A stretch of 64,000 nt of DNA from Nannocystis sp. (GTDB lineage: Bacteria > Myxococcota_A > Polyangia > Nannocystales > Nannocystaceae): positions 434,001-498,000 of the forward strand of contig NZ_JADJNN010000001.1 in the NCBI RefSeq assembly GCF_016714285.1, read 5' to 3'. The notes under the pieces are model-generated. The model searched no databases, was not told the origin of the DNA, and saw only the letters and a program-made list of their open reading frames with translations. This document shows, in pieces, positions 28,278-36,178 of this stretch (positions are counted from its first letter, which is position 1; every line of letters starts with the position of its first letter). The position numbers were made by a program, and so were the translations under genes.

Positions 28278-28927
28278 GCCCCGGAATCGGTCGTCTTGCT
28301 ACCCTGGCCGCGGTGCTCGTCGTCGTCGCCTGCGGGGGCCGCGAGCTACGCGGGCTGAGGCACGCGAGCGACGAGGCCGCGACCGCCGTGCGGCGCAGCG
28401 ATGCACGCGCCCTGAGCACGCAAGTCGTGGTCGGAGCTCGTAACCGCGTCGACTACCGGGCGATCCTGGCGGACAAGCTGGGCCGGGCCGAATGGGTCCG
28501 CCGCCTCGCCTCGCCCGACGCGGTGCGGCCCACGGCGGTCATCTTCCTGGCACCGGACCAGCCACTGGCGACTGTCTGGACCGCCAGAGCGTGGCACTTC
28601 GCCGAAGACCCGACCCTGGTCTATGACCAATCGAACCCACGTGCCGCACTGCGGAGCCTGGTCCGCGCCAGTCGACTCCAGCGCTGGGACGTGCTCATGG
28701 GCCTTGCGCCGGAGCGCTACCGCCTTGGGCTCTCGGAGGACGACCTGCGCCGCGCCTGGTCTGAAGGCGAGTATGCGAGCGCGCTGCAGGCAGCTCGCGA
28801 CCGCCTGGTTCGTCATCTCGCCGAGCCGATCGTCAGCGACGCTCATGAGGCGGTCCTCGACCTCGGCGATGGCGAGTCAGCCCACCTCGAACGCGAGGGC
28901 ACCCGCTGGGTCGTTGTCGACTTCTGA
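28274..28927 (+). CDS. Predicted lipoprotein of unknown function
   Basis: The 217-residue protein begins with a lipoprotein signal (TLAAVLVVVAC, Cys 20) and overlaps the fabZ stop as ATGA. I do not recognise a named family. After the Cys come an Arg/Ala-rich helical segment, a middle part with WDVLMGLAPERYRLGLSEDDLRRAWSEG, and a C-terminal segment DGESAHLEREGTRWVVVDF. That ending resembles small periplasmic proteins in which an Arg-Trp-Val-Val-Asp strand closes a cystatin/NTF2-like fold. Coupling with fabZ suggests an envelope role, but this is not shown. Confidence 0.7.
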   Translation: MSPGIGRLATLAAVLVVVACGGRELRGLRHASDEAATAVRRSDARALSTQVVVGARNRVDYRAILADKLGRAEWVRRLASPDAVRPTAVIFLAPDQPLATVWTARAWHFAEDPTLVYDQSNPRAALRSLVRASRLQRWDVLMGLAPERYRLGLSEDDLRRAWSEGEYASALQAARDRLVRHLAEPIVSDAHEAVLDLGDGESAHLEREGTRWVVVDF

Positions 28928-29016
28928 GCACCACCGAGAGGAGAGCATCCAGCGCGGCAAAATCCCCCGGCGTTGTGTGGGCACCTGGCACACTGCGGCG
29001 AGCGCGAATACAGTTC

Positions 29017-29044
29017 TTGCGATCCTCACCACCGGCGTTAGTCT
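29017..29044 (+). promoter_or_regulatory. Candidate promoter upstream of a structured region
   Basis: TTGCGA (29017-29022) and TAGTCT (29039-29044) are 16 bp apart. Transcription would start near 29051 and read through the nested inverted repeats at 29089-29220. Confidence 0.4.
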
Positions 29045-29050
29045 CGTCGG

Positions 29051-29225
29051 TAAGGTGGCCAACCAAAGTTTCACTGCCCCGCCCCGGATGACAGCACTGT
29101 CAGGGGCAAGGCTGGCTGGAGTAGACGCGGCGCGATACCTACCTGGTCGTCGCGAGGTAGACAAGCCCAGTCCGCGTGAGGTTTGCGACTGCCTTCTTTC
29201 CTTGGCACAACCCCTGACAGCCCCG
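29051..29225 (+). ncRNA. Candidate structured RNA or cis-regulatory leader
   Basis: Three complementary segments nest correctly: CTGTCAGGGG (29097-29106) with CCCCTGACAG (29211-29220), ACGCGG (29125-29130) with CCGCGT (29172-29177), and CTACCT (29139-29144) with AGGTAG (29155-29160). TGACAG (29089-29094) can instead pair locally with CTGTCA (29097-29102). The outer stem and this local hairpin exclude each other, which is a switch-like arrangement. A promoter-like element lies just upstream and a 64-codon ORF starts 30 nt downstream. I do not recognise an RNA family. The evidence is a single sequence, so the call is tentative. Confidence 0.35.
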
Positions 29226-29249
29226 GTGGCAGAAGCGGCAGGCGAACCC

Positions 29250-29444
29250 ATGAGAGCGGCGACCCTCGACATCAAACCCCGGCCCGACACCCCCGCTGTT
29301 CGGCGAGAGCGCCCATCCCCCGTGCTACAGATCGAGTTGGAGCTGCCGCTGGTGGCTCCTGAGGCGAGTGAGCCGCCCAGACCGGCACCCGGAGGCGATC
29401 CGATCGCCGGCCGTGGGATCGCCGTCATCGACTTCTATATCTGA
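29250..29444 (+). CDS. Small hypothetical protein (64 residues)
   Basis: ATG 29250 opens a short frame with no recognisable family. The first half is Pro/Arg-rich. Two segments look protein-like: VLQIELELPLV and the end GRGIAVIDFYI. Support for a real gene is indirect. It follows the candidate structured RNA, a promoter-like element lies upstream, and a 7-bp hairpin starts 8 nt after its stop. No good ribosome-binding site is visible. It could be a spurious frame in GC-rich DNA. Confidence 0.35.
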   Translation: MRAATLDIKPRPDTPAVRRERPSPVLQIELELPLVAPEASEPPRPAPGGDPIAGRGIAVIDFYI

Positions 29445-29451
29445 GGGCAGA

Positions 29452-29469
29452 CGGCCCCACATGGGGCCG
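29452..29469 (+). terminator. Hairpin after the small ORF
   Basis: CGGCCCC (29452-29458) pairs with GGGGCCG (29463-29469) around an ACAT loop. There is no T-run. The remainder of the gap up to 29632 shows no gene. Confidence 0.4.
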
Positions 29470-29620
29470 CCGGCGAATCCAAGACGGGGACCCGTGGGCA
29501 CGGTGTCTCCGTTTCGTGCGTCTGGATCGTCACGTTCAAGCGGCAGGCGTACTGACCAGGGAGCCCACAACGTCGAGGCGCAGCGATTTTGTGTGCTTCA
29601 CGCCACGGGCCGGCTCCTGG

Positions 29621-29626
29621 TAGCTT
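29621..29626 (+). promoter_or_regulatory. -10 box of the FHA regulator (leaderless type)
   Basis: TAGCTT lies 6 nt before the ATG at 29633. Confidence 0.4.
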
Positions 29627-29632
29627 GGGTCC

Positions 29633-31015
29633 ATGGCACACGACGAAGCGCCGGTGGATTCGACGGTCGTGCACGACGACGGGGAGGACATGCGCCACTC
29701 CGGGTTCCGGCTCGTGGTCCTGAGCGGCGAGCTGCGCGGCCGCGAGATGGACGTGACCCAGGAAATCGTGCACCTAGGGAAATCGCGCCAGTGTGACATC
29801 GTTCTGCCCGATGAATCGGTGTCGCGGGTGCACGCCGAGATCCGGCGTCAGGGCGATGCCTACCGCGTTCTCGACCAGCAATCGACCAACGGCGTGTTTA
29901 TCGGCGGTGTACGGGTGACCGACGGCTTTCTGAAGCCCGGCGATGTCCTCGCGCTCGGCAAGGTCCAGATCCGCTTCATGCCGCGCGACGCCAGGGTCGA
30001 GCTGTTGCCCAGCACGGCCGAGAATTTCGGTCCTGTTCGCGGACGCAGCCTGGCGATGCGCAAGATCTTTGGCGTGCTTGAGCGAGTCGCCGGGGCCGAC
30101 GCGACCATCCTCCTGGAAGGCGAGACGGGCACGGGGAAGGATCTCCTCGCCCGCGCTATCCATGATGCTTCGCCGCGTAAGGACGCACCGTTTGTGGTCG
30201 TGGACTGCGGCGGCGCAGCGGCGGCGGCGCTCGAGGTGGAGCTGTTTGGGTCCGAGACCGACGGGCGCAAGGGGGCCTTCGAGCTGGCCCACAACGGCAC
30301 GCTGTTGCTCGACGACATTGGAGAGCTACCGCTCGACCTCCAGCCCAAGCTGACCCGCGCGCTCGAGAACCGAAAGGTCCGTCGCGGGGGCGGCAGCGAC
30401 GAGCAGGAGGTCGATGTCCGGGTGCTGGCGACCGCAAATCGGGGTCTCCAGCATCAGGTCGCTGCCGGCGAGTTCCGCGAGGACCTGTACTTCCTGATCG
30501 CCGTCGTGTCGATCCAGATCCCCGCGGTCCGCGACCGGCGCGATGACATCCCGATGCTCATCGAGCTGTTCTCCCGCCGCTTGCCGCCCGGGATGTGGCG
30601 AGCGCCGGGCCCGGAGGCGATGGCCAGACTGGTCGCGTATGACTGGCCGGGCAACGTCCGCGAGCTTCGCAATGTGGTCGAGCGCAGCGCCTACCTCTCG
30701 CCCGATGGTGTCATCGATCTCATCACTGCTGGAACTTTGCCGCGCACGGGACGCGACCAGCCGGTGGTCTTCGATCCGACCCTGACCTTCCGCGAGCAGA
30801 AGGAACGCGCCGTCGAGCTGTTTGAGGAGACCTACCTCAACTGGCTACTGCAGCGCTCAGAGGGCAACATTTCGCGGGCGGCGCGTGAAGCCGACATGGA
30901 CCGCAAGTACCTGCACAAGTTGCTCCGCCGCTACGGCATCGACGCCAAGCAGTTCACGGCGGCGGCCCTCGGGAGCCGGGCCAACAGCGACACGGGCGGC
31001 GACGCGGGCGCGTAG
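29633..31015 (+). CDS. FHA-domain enhancer-binding-type transcription regulator lacking GAFTGA
   Basis: The order is an FHA domain (about 25-120; GKSRQCDIVLPDESVSRVHAEI, STNGVFIGG), an AAA+ domain (about 140-370) and a Fis-type helix-turn-helix (ISRAAREADMDRKYLHKLLRRYG). Walker A is GETGTGKD and Walker B LLLDDIGEL. The loop that contacts sigma-54 is normally GAFTGA; here it is GAFELA, so canonical activation of sigma-54 is doubtful. FHA domains bind phosphothreonine, so input is probably from a Ser/Thr kinase rather than a histidine kinase. The length is 460 residues. FHA-regulator fusions are typical of myxobacteria. Confidence 0.9.
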   Translation: MAHDEAPVDSTVVHDDGEDMRHSGFRLVVLSGELRGREMDVTQEIVHLGKSRQCDIVLPDESVSRVHAEIRRQGDAYRVLDQQSTNGVFIGGVRVTDGFLKPGDVLALGKVQIRFMPRDARVELLPSTAENFGPVRGRSLAMRKIFGVLERVAGADATILLEGETGTGKDLLARAIHDASPRKDAPFVVVDCGGAAAAALEVELFGSETDGRKGAFELAHNGTLLLDDIGELPLDLQPKLTRALENRKVRRGGGSDEQEVDVRVLATANRGLQHQVAAGEFREDLYFLIAVVSIQIPAVRDRRDDIPMLIELFSRRLPPGMWRAPGPEAMARLVAYDWPGNVRELRNVVERSAYLSPDGVIDLITAGTLPRTGRDQPVVFDPTLTFREQKERAVELFEETYLNWLLQRSEGNISRAAREADMDRKYLHKLLRRYGIDAKQFTAAALGSRANSDTGGDAGA

Positions 31016-31035
31016 ATCCTGCCGGCGAGCCGCGA

Positions 31036-31041
31036 TACCAT
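31036..31041 (+). promoter_or_regulatory. -10 box of folP (leaderless type)
   Basis: TACCAT lies 6 nt before the folP ATG at 31048. Confidence 0.4.
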
Positions 31042-31047
31042 CCCCAG

Positions 31048-31974
31048 ATGTTGTCCCCCGCCGATCTCGCGGCCGCACCCATTTGGGTGCACGCGCGCGG
31101 GCAGCTGTCGTTGGCGGTGCCGCGGGTGATGGCGGTCGTCAACCTCACCCCCGACAGCTTCTTCGACGGCGGCAACTTGCTCGCGCCCGGGGCGGACGAG
31201 GCGAACGCGGGCATGGCGGTGCGCCATTGCCGTGGGTTGGCGCAGCAAGGCGCCGACATCCTTGACCTCGGCGGCGAGTCGACGCGCCCCGGTTCGACGC
31301 CGGTCGTGGCGGAGCTCGAGCTGCGTCGCGTACTCCCGGTGCTTCGCCGTCTCCGCGACGATCCCGAGCTCGCGGCGGTGCCGATCAGCGTCGACACGCG
31401 CCACGCGGAGGTCGCGGAGGCGGCGATGGCGGCCGGTGCGGCCATCATCAACGACATCAGCGGGCTCGCCGATCCGGCGATGGCCGAGGTCGCCGCGCGC
31501 ACAGGGGCGGGCCTGGTCCTCGGGCACCTGCGCGGCGAGCCGGCGACCATGCAGACGCACGTGTGTTTCACCGACCTGCTCGCCGAGGTCGCGCGCGAGC
31601 TGGTCGCCGCGGTGGAGCGGGCGCTCCGGGCGGGCGTGCCTGGCGATCGCATCCTCGTCGACCCCGGAATTGGCTTCGGCAAGACGGCCGAGCAGAGCAC
31701 GGCGTTGCTGGCCGCCTCGGTGGAGCTGACCCAACGGACAGGTTGCCCTGTTCTCATCGGTGCCAGTCGCAAGGCCTTCCTCGGTGTGATCACGGGCAAG
31801 GCGGTCGGTGAGCGCTTGATCGGCAGCGTCGCGGCGGCGGTGATCGCCGTCGAGCGCGGAGCCAGCGTCGTACGCGTGCACGATGTCGCGGCCACGGCCG
31901 AGGCGCTGCGCGTGCTCGCGGCGGTGCGGGCGGCCGAGCGATCGATCTTGCGGGGGGCGCGTGACGCCGGCTGA
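31048..31974 (+). CDS. folP: Dihydropteroate synthase
   Basis: FolP condenses p-aminobenzoate with the pterin pyrophosphate in folate synthesis and is the sulfonamide target. The 308-residue TIM barrel shows MAVVNLTPDSFFDGG, DILDLGGESTRPGS, INDISGLADP, ILVDPGIGFGKT and LIGASRKAFLG. The last 14 nt overlap cdaA. Linkage of folP to cdaA-cdaR is seen in other bacterial groups. The gene has its own likely -10 box after the regulator gene. Confidence 0.96.
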   Translation: MLSPADLAAAPIWVHARGQLSLAVPRVMAVVNLTPDSFFDGGNLLAPGADEANAGMAVRHCRGLAQQGADILDLGGESTRPGSTPVVAELELRRVLPVLRRLRDDPELAAVPISVDTRHAEVAEAAMAAGAAIINDISGLADPAMAEVAARTGAGLVLGHLRGEPATMQTHVCFTDLLAEVARELVAAVERALRAGVPGDRILVDPGIGFGKTAEQSTALLAASVELTQRTGCPVLIGASRKAFLGVITGKAVGERLIGSVAAAVIAVERGASVVRVHDVAATAEALRVLAAVRAAERSILRGARDAG

Positions 31975-32923
31975 ATTCATCGCAGCGCTCAGCTGGCGAG
32001 ACGCGCTCGACTTCAGCATCCTGCTGGTGATCGTGTACACGGTGTTGCGCCTGCTGCAGGGCACACGGGCGTTGCCTGTGCTGTTGGCAGTGGCTGTGTT
32101 CTCCGGCCTGGCGACGGCCGCCAGCGCCCTCGACCTCGTCGCGGTCGCTGCGCTGCTCAAGTACTTCCTCGAGTACATCATCATCATCCTGATCGTGGTC
32201 TTCCATCAGGAACTTCGCCGCATCTTCCTTCGTGTCGGCCAGCGCCTGTTGCCCCACGGTCGCCGGCAAGCGGCCCGCAGCGCCGTCGGCGAGCTGGTCC
32301 TGGCGATCGACCGCCTGCGTCGGGCGAAGATCGGCGCGCTCGTCATCCTTCAGGGAGAGATCGACGTGCTCGACGTGGTCAGCGACCGCGGCCGTGAGAT
32401 CAACGCGGCGCTGCAGGCGGATACCCTGGTGGCGCTCGTGATCCCGCACTCGATCAACCTGGCCCACGACGGCGCCGTGCTCATCCAGAATTTCCGTATC
32501 GCCCGCGCTGGCGTCATCTGTCCGCTGACCCAGCGCGACCGCCTCGATCCCAGCTTCGGCACTCGCCACCGCGGGGCGATCGGCGTCAGCGAAGAGACGG
32601 ACGCGCTGGTCGTGGTCGTCAGCGAGGAGCGCGGCGAGATCCGTGTCGTGTACCGCGGTGAGGTCTCGGAGGCCCTCACCGCCGCGGATCTCGAGCTGCG
32701 CATCGCCGAGTGGCTCGATCAGCCGCATGAGGTCCCGCTCGCCTCGGTCGTCGCTGGCGTGCGCGTCGTCGGGGCTGCGGGCGAGAGCATGAGCGCTCGC
32801 ACCGTACAGCGTACGCGCGTCGACATGCGCCGTGATCCGCCACGCAGCGGCGAGACTCGGGGTGAGCTCTCCGTCAACCCCGGTGTCGACATCCGGCGCA
32901 TTGCGGAGGAGGGCGAGCCATGA
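31961..32923 (+). CDS. cdaA: Diadenylate cyclase CdaA (c-di-AMP synthase)
   Basis: CdaA makes cyclic di-AMP from two ATP. The 320-residue protein has three N-terminal membrane helices (LDFSILLVIVYTVLRLL, ALPVLLAVAVFSGLATAA, YFLEYIIIILIVVF). A DAC domain follows with the catalytic DGA (HDGAVLI, about 170) and the GTRHRGAIG motif (about 200). GTG 31961 is the start that keeps the first helix intact; it overlaps the folP end by 14 bp. CdaR follows with ATGA overlap. c-di-AMP usually controls potassium, osmolyte and cell-wall homeostasis. Confidence 0.94.
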   Translation: MTPAEFIAALSWRDALDFSILLVIVYTVLRLLQGTRALPVLLAVAVFSGLATAASALDLVAVAALLKYFLEYIIIILIVVFHQELRRIFLRVGQRLLPHGRRQAARSAVGELVLAIDRLRRAKIGALVILQGEIDVLDVVSDRGREINAALQADTLVALVIPHSINLAHDGAVLIQNFRIARAGVICPLTQRDRLDPSFGTRHRGAIGVSEETDALVVVVSEERGEIRVVYRGEVSEALTAADLELRIAEWLDQPHEVPLASVVAGVRVVGAAGESMSARTVQRTRVDMRRDPPRSGETRGELSVNPGVDIRRIAEEGEP

Positions 32924-33903
32924 AGCGGGCGCTGGCCTGGATCGGGCGGGCGATCATCAACCACGGACTGACCAAGTTCAGCGCCCTGGTCATCGCGCTG
33001 GTGTTCTTCGTCGTCACCCGCGACGACGTCACGCGGGCCTTCACGATCCCGCTGCGCGTCGTCAACGACCCGAACCGGGTGTTGTTGACCAAGCTGCCGG
33101 AGGTCGTGACCGTCGAGCTGCACGGCTCGTGGGCGCGGATGAGCCGCTTGCGCGACCAAGAGCTCGGCGCCGCCGAGCTGGACCTTTCTGACGCGCGCCC
33201 GGGGCCGCTGGCGGTCGATCCAGCGACGATCGTGATGCCGCAGGGGGTGATCTTCCGATCGATCAACTACGAGAAGGTCGACCTGCGCTTCGACCGGGTG
33301 ATCGAGCGGGCCGTGCTGGTGCGCGCTGACCTCCGCGGCGCGGTGCACCCCGACTACGAGCTCGTCGGCACCACGATCGAGCCGCAGCGCTGGCGGATCC
33401 GCGGCGGCAGCGGGCCGGTGGGACAGGTGCAGAGCCTGGTCACGGAGCCGCTCGAGATCGAGGGCGCCAGTGAGGACATGAACTTCGACGTGCCGCTGCA
33501 GAAGCCCGGGGAGGAGATCGACTTCACCGCGGTCGGGGCCGATGAGCTGCCCCGCGTCAACGTCTCGATCAAGGTCCGGGCGCGCAGCGGCGAGCGCAAG
33601 CTCGAGGTCGCGGTCACCTGGCCCACGGACCAGGTCGCGCCGCCGGAGATCCCCAACCAGATCGCGGCGGTCGTCCGCGGCAGTCTGCCCGATCTCCGGG
33701 CCCTCGATGCCGCGAGCGCGCCACCGGTGGTCGCCGTGGCCCGCCGCGACAAGCCGACCGCGGAGTTCCCTGACGGCTCGATCGGCTTCAGCTTGCAATT
33801 CACGGACGCGGTGCCCGCCGAGGTGAAGGAGCGGCTCACGATCGACGCGCCGCTCGACCGCATCGCCCTCGCGCCGGCCACACCGCCAGCACCGGCGAAG
33901 TGA
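32920..33903 (+). CDS. cdaR: YbbR-domain regulator of diadenylate cyclase (CdaR)
   Basis: CdaR binds and modulates CdaA outside the membrane. The 327-residue protein has one N-terminal anchor (LTKFSALVIALVFFVVT) followed by YbbR-like repeats. The first has IPLRVVNDPNRVLLTKLPEVVTVELHGS, and YELVGTTIEPQRWRIRGGSGPV belongs to the next. ATG 32920 overlaps the cdaA stop. The third gene of the classical cdaA-cdaR-glmM operon, glmM, is 5.5 kb away on the same strand. A Pro/Ala tail ends the protein. Confidence 0.88.
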   Translation: MKRALAWIGRAIINHGLTKFSALVIALVFFVVTRDDVTRAFTIPLRVVNDPNRVLLTKLPEVVTVELHGSWARMSRLRDQELGAAELDLSDARPGPLAVDPATIVMPQGVIFRSINYEKVDLRFDRVIERAVLVRADLRGAVHPDYELVGTTIEPQRWRIRGGSGPVGQVQSLVTEPLEIEGASEDMNFDVPLQKPGEEIDFTAVGADELPRVNVSIKVRARSGERKLEVAVTWPTDQVAPPEIPNQIAAVVRGSLPDLRALDAASAPPVVAVARRDKPTAEFPDGSIGFSLQFTDAVPAEVKERLTIDAPLDRIALAPATPPAPAK

Positions 33904-33910
33904 GTCGTGC

Positions 33911-34588
33911 TCACGCGCCGGTCCAGGCGAGCAGCCGGGCCTGCACGGCCGGCCACGGCATCCAGGTGGCGTCGGCGGGGCCGCGTGGGCGAACGCCGAG
34001 GAAGCGCATCCCTGCGGCCGCGGCGAAGCGCTCGTCGGCGAAGGCGCGGTCACCCACCATCACCATCGCCGCGCCGGGCAGTTGCATCCCGGCGAGGGTG
34101 GTCGCGGCCATGCGCGGCGCGGGCTTCATGGCGCCCTGCTCCTCGGTGACGAGCACGAAGTCGAAGCTGGTCGCCGGGAGGCCGAGGGCGGCGAGGCGAT
34201 CGGGCACGCCGCGGTAGTCGCTGACGAGCCCGATCCGCAGGCCCGCGTTGCGCAGGCGGGCGAGCAGCTCGGGCACTCCAGCGTAGAGCCTGGCGGCCTC
34301 GCGCAGCCCGCGGAGCACGGCCGGCTCGTAGCGCTCGCGGATCCAGGTTTGCCACTCGCGCTGCGCCGACGGGTCACGGGAAAGGCGATCGAGGGTGAGT
34401 CTGGCGATCGCCTCGCCATGCTCGCAGTCGACGCCGGCGAGGCCGGTCCGGACCCGGGTGTACTTCATCAGGCGCAGCAGCGCGAGCGGCATGCTGCGGA
34501 CCATGAACCACTCGAGCGCGCGCTTGTCGTAGAGCGTACCGTCGAGGTCGAAGACCACGCCGCGGAGCGGTTCGGACGACGCGTTCAT
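33911..34588 (-). CDS. HAD-superfamily hydrolase
   Basis: The 225-residue protein has the HAD motifs: motif I FDLDGTLYD (nucleophile Asp), motif II GLVSDYRG, motif III Lys in GAMKPAPRM and motif IV MVGDRAFADE. A helical cap lies between motifs I and II. The substrate is not evident. It overlaps the upstream heme A synthase gene as ATGA and ends 8 bp from the converging cdaR gene. Confidence 0.9.
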   Translation of the reverse strand: MNASSEPLRGVVFDLDGTLYDKRALEWFMVRSMPLALLRLMKYTRVRTGLAGVDCEHGEAIARLTLDRLSRDPSAQREWQTWIRERYEPAVLRGLREAARLYAGVPELLARLRNAGLRIGLVSDYRGVPDRLAALGLPATSFDFVLVTEEQGAMKPAPRMAATTLAGMQLPGAAMVMVGDRAFADERFAAAAGMRFLGVRPRGPADATWMPWPAVQARLLAWTGA

Positions 34589-35521
34589 GCGACGCGACGC
34601 GGCCCGAGGACGACCAGGGCGAAGGTGATGAGGGCGATCCACAGACCTGTCCCGAGGAGCAGGTGGACGACCTGCAGCCAGCCCGGTGCCGACAGCAGGA
34701 TGTTGACGACCCCGGCCGCGACCTGGACGAGCACGCCGAGCATCACCAGGCCGCCCCAGCGTCGCGCCGCGGGGCTCGTCTGGGCGCCGCTGAGCGCGTT
34801 GGCGACGACCAGCACGTAGAGTCCGAGGCCGACCGCGATGAAGGGGTGGAACACGCGCAGGCGCTGGAGGAAGTGGGCGCCGGCGCCGTGGTCCTCGGCG
34901 ATGCGGGCCGCGAGGTCGCCAGCCTGCGCGGGAAACAGCGTGTCTCCCAGCGCGGTGACAGCTCCGCTGACGCCGACGATGAGCAGCCCGACGATCGCCG
35001 TGCCGAGCCACAGCGCGGCCCGCTGCGGCCGTGGGCTGCCATCCGTACGGGATCCGGCAGGGCGGGCGGCAGGCCGCGAAGGTGATCGCGGCGGTCAGCA
35101 GCGACGTGTTGATCAGGTGGATCGCCATGACGACGGCGCGGGCGAGCGAGTCGTTCTTGTCGACGAGGCCGAAGCGGACCAGGCCCGCGCCGACCAGCGC
35201 CTCGGTGATCGTGAACAGCAGCGCCAGCCAGGCCCCGAGGCGTGCCGCGTGCCCGGCCGGGAAGCTGCGCCGTGCCGACCACACCAGGGCGAGCACCGAC
35301 AGCAGGCACAGTCCCGAGGTCACGCGGTGGGTGAACTCGATGACCGTGGCGAGCGACGGGCTGCGAGGCACGAGGGCGCCATGGCAGCTCGGCCAGTGCT
35401 CCCCGCAGCCTGCGCCCGAGCCGGTGATCCGCACCCACGCGCCGAACAGGATCACGAGCACCGTGTAGGCGAGCACGGCCCATGCGAGGCGTTGGAAGCG
35501 GGCGCGGGCGATCTCCGACAT
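34585..35521 (-). CDS. ctaA: Heme A synthase, COX15/CtaA family (frameshifted)
   Basis: CtaA oxidises the heme O methyl group to make heme A for cytochrome oxidase. The first part (ATG at 35521) has GAWVRITGSGAGCGEHWPSCHG and IEFTHRVTSGL with the heme-ligand His. The second half, from about 35060 (AALWLGTAIVGLLIVGVSGAVTALGDTLFP, then FLQRLRVFHPFIAVGL and VVHLLLGTGLW), is in another frame. Removing one base near the CCC at about 35061-35068 restores one reading frame of about 311 residues with eight helices. The extra base is probably a sequencing indel. Genes for heme O synthase or the oxidase are not in the window. Confidence 0.85.
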
Positions 35522-35597
35522 GACTTGAGCCCAGGGCATACCCGCTTTCACGCCGGCCGCAAAGCCCCGCGGTGCGGCGGCGCAGGCTTGCGCTGGC

Positions 35598-36110
35598 TCA
35601 CCTCTTCGTCGCTGGCAGCAGGTCGGCGAGGCGGGTCGCGCCAGCGAGGGCCGCGATGTGTTCGAAGTGGGCGCGCTCGACCGGCTGCACCGACAGGCGT
35701 TGGCCCTTCTGGGCGACCAGGATGCCGCGCAGCGCCGGGTCGTCGCGCAGGCGCTCGAGCGGCACGGGTACGGGCAACTTCTCGACGAAGGCGACATCCA
35801 CGAGGATCCACCGCGGGTCCTCGGGCTTGCTCTTCGGGTCGAAGTAGGGGCTCTTGCGGTCGAGCGCCGACGGATCGGGGTAGGGCGAGCTGGCGACGCG
35901 AGCGAGGCCGACGACCGCCGGTGGCGTCGTGCTCGAGTGATAGAACAGCACGGCGTCGCCGACCTGCATGTCGTCGCGCATATGATTGCGGGCCTGGTAG
36001 TTGCGCACGCCCTCCCACGGGGTCTTGCGCTGGTGCTCGAGGTCGTCGATGGAGAAGGTGTCCGGCTCGCTCTTCATGAGCCAGCAGCGCGGGGTGGTGG
36101 GCGAGGTCAT
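35598..36110 (-). CDS. EVE-domain protein (thymocyte nuclear protein 1-like)
   Basis: The 170-residue protein is a single EVE domain: WLMKSEPDTFSIDDLEHQ at the start, WEGVRNYQARNHMRDDMQVGDAVLFYHS, and the end PWILVDV-type strand followed by LSVQPVERAHFEHIAALA. The EVE fold is related to PUA and YTH domains and binds modified bases in DNA or RNA; the role here is unknown. It is transcribed toward ctaA with a 76-bp gap and is divergent from the HD hydrolase gene. Confidence 0.92.
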   Translation of the reverse strand: MTSPTTPRCWLMKSEPDTFSIDDLEHQRKTPWEGVRNYQARNHMRDDMQVGDAVLFYHSSTTPPAVVGLARVASSPYPDPSALDRKSPYFDPKSKPEDPRWILVDVAFVEKLPVPVPLERLRDDPALRGILVAQKGQRLSVQPVERAHFEHIAALAGATRLADLLPATKR

Positions 36111-36178
36111 GGCTTGCGATGCATCGCCCGCGCGCGCGGCCTTGGCAAGCGGCCGCGCTTGTGCAAGCGTCCCGACCG

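Noticed and set aside
31730..31760. ACGGACAGGTTGCCCTGTT in folP
   Set aside because: The encoded RTGCPVLIG is normal folP sequence; the palindromic look is incidental.
34645..34664. Palindrome-like 20-mer in ctaA
   Set aside because: It matches the family well, but the encoded HLLLGTGLW is normal CtaA sequence, so it probably reflects codon use and not insertion.
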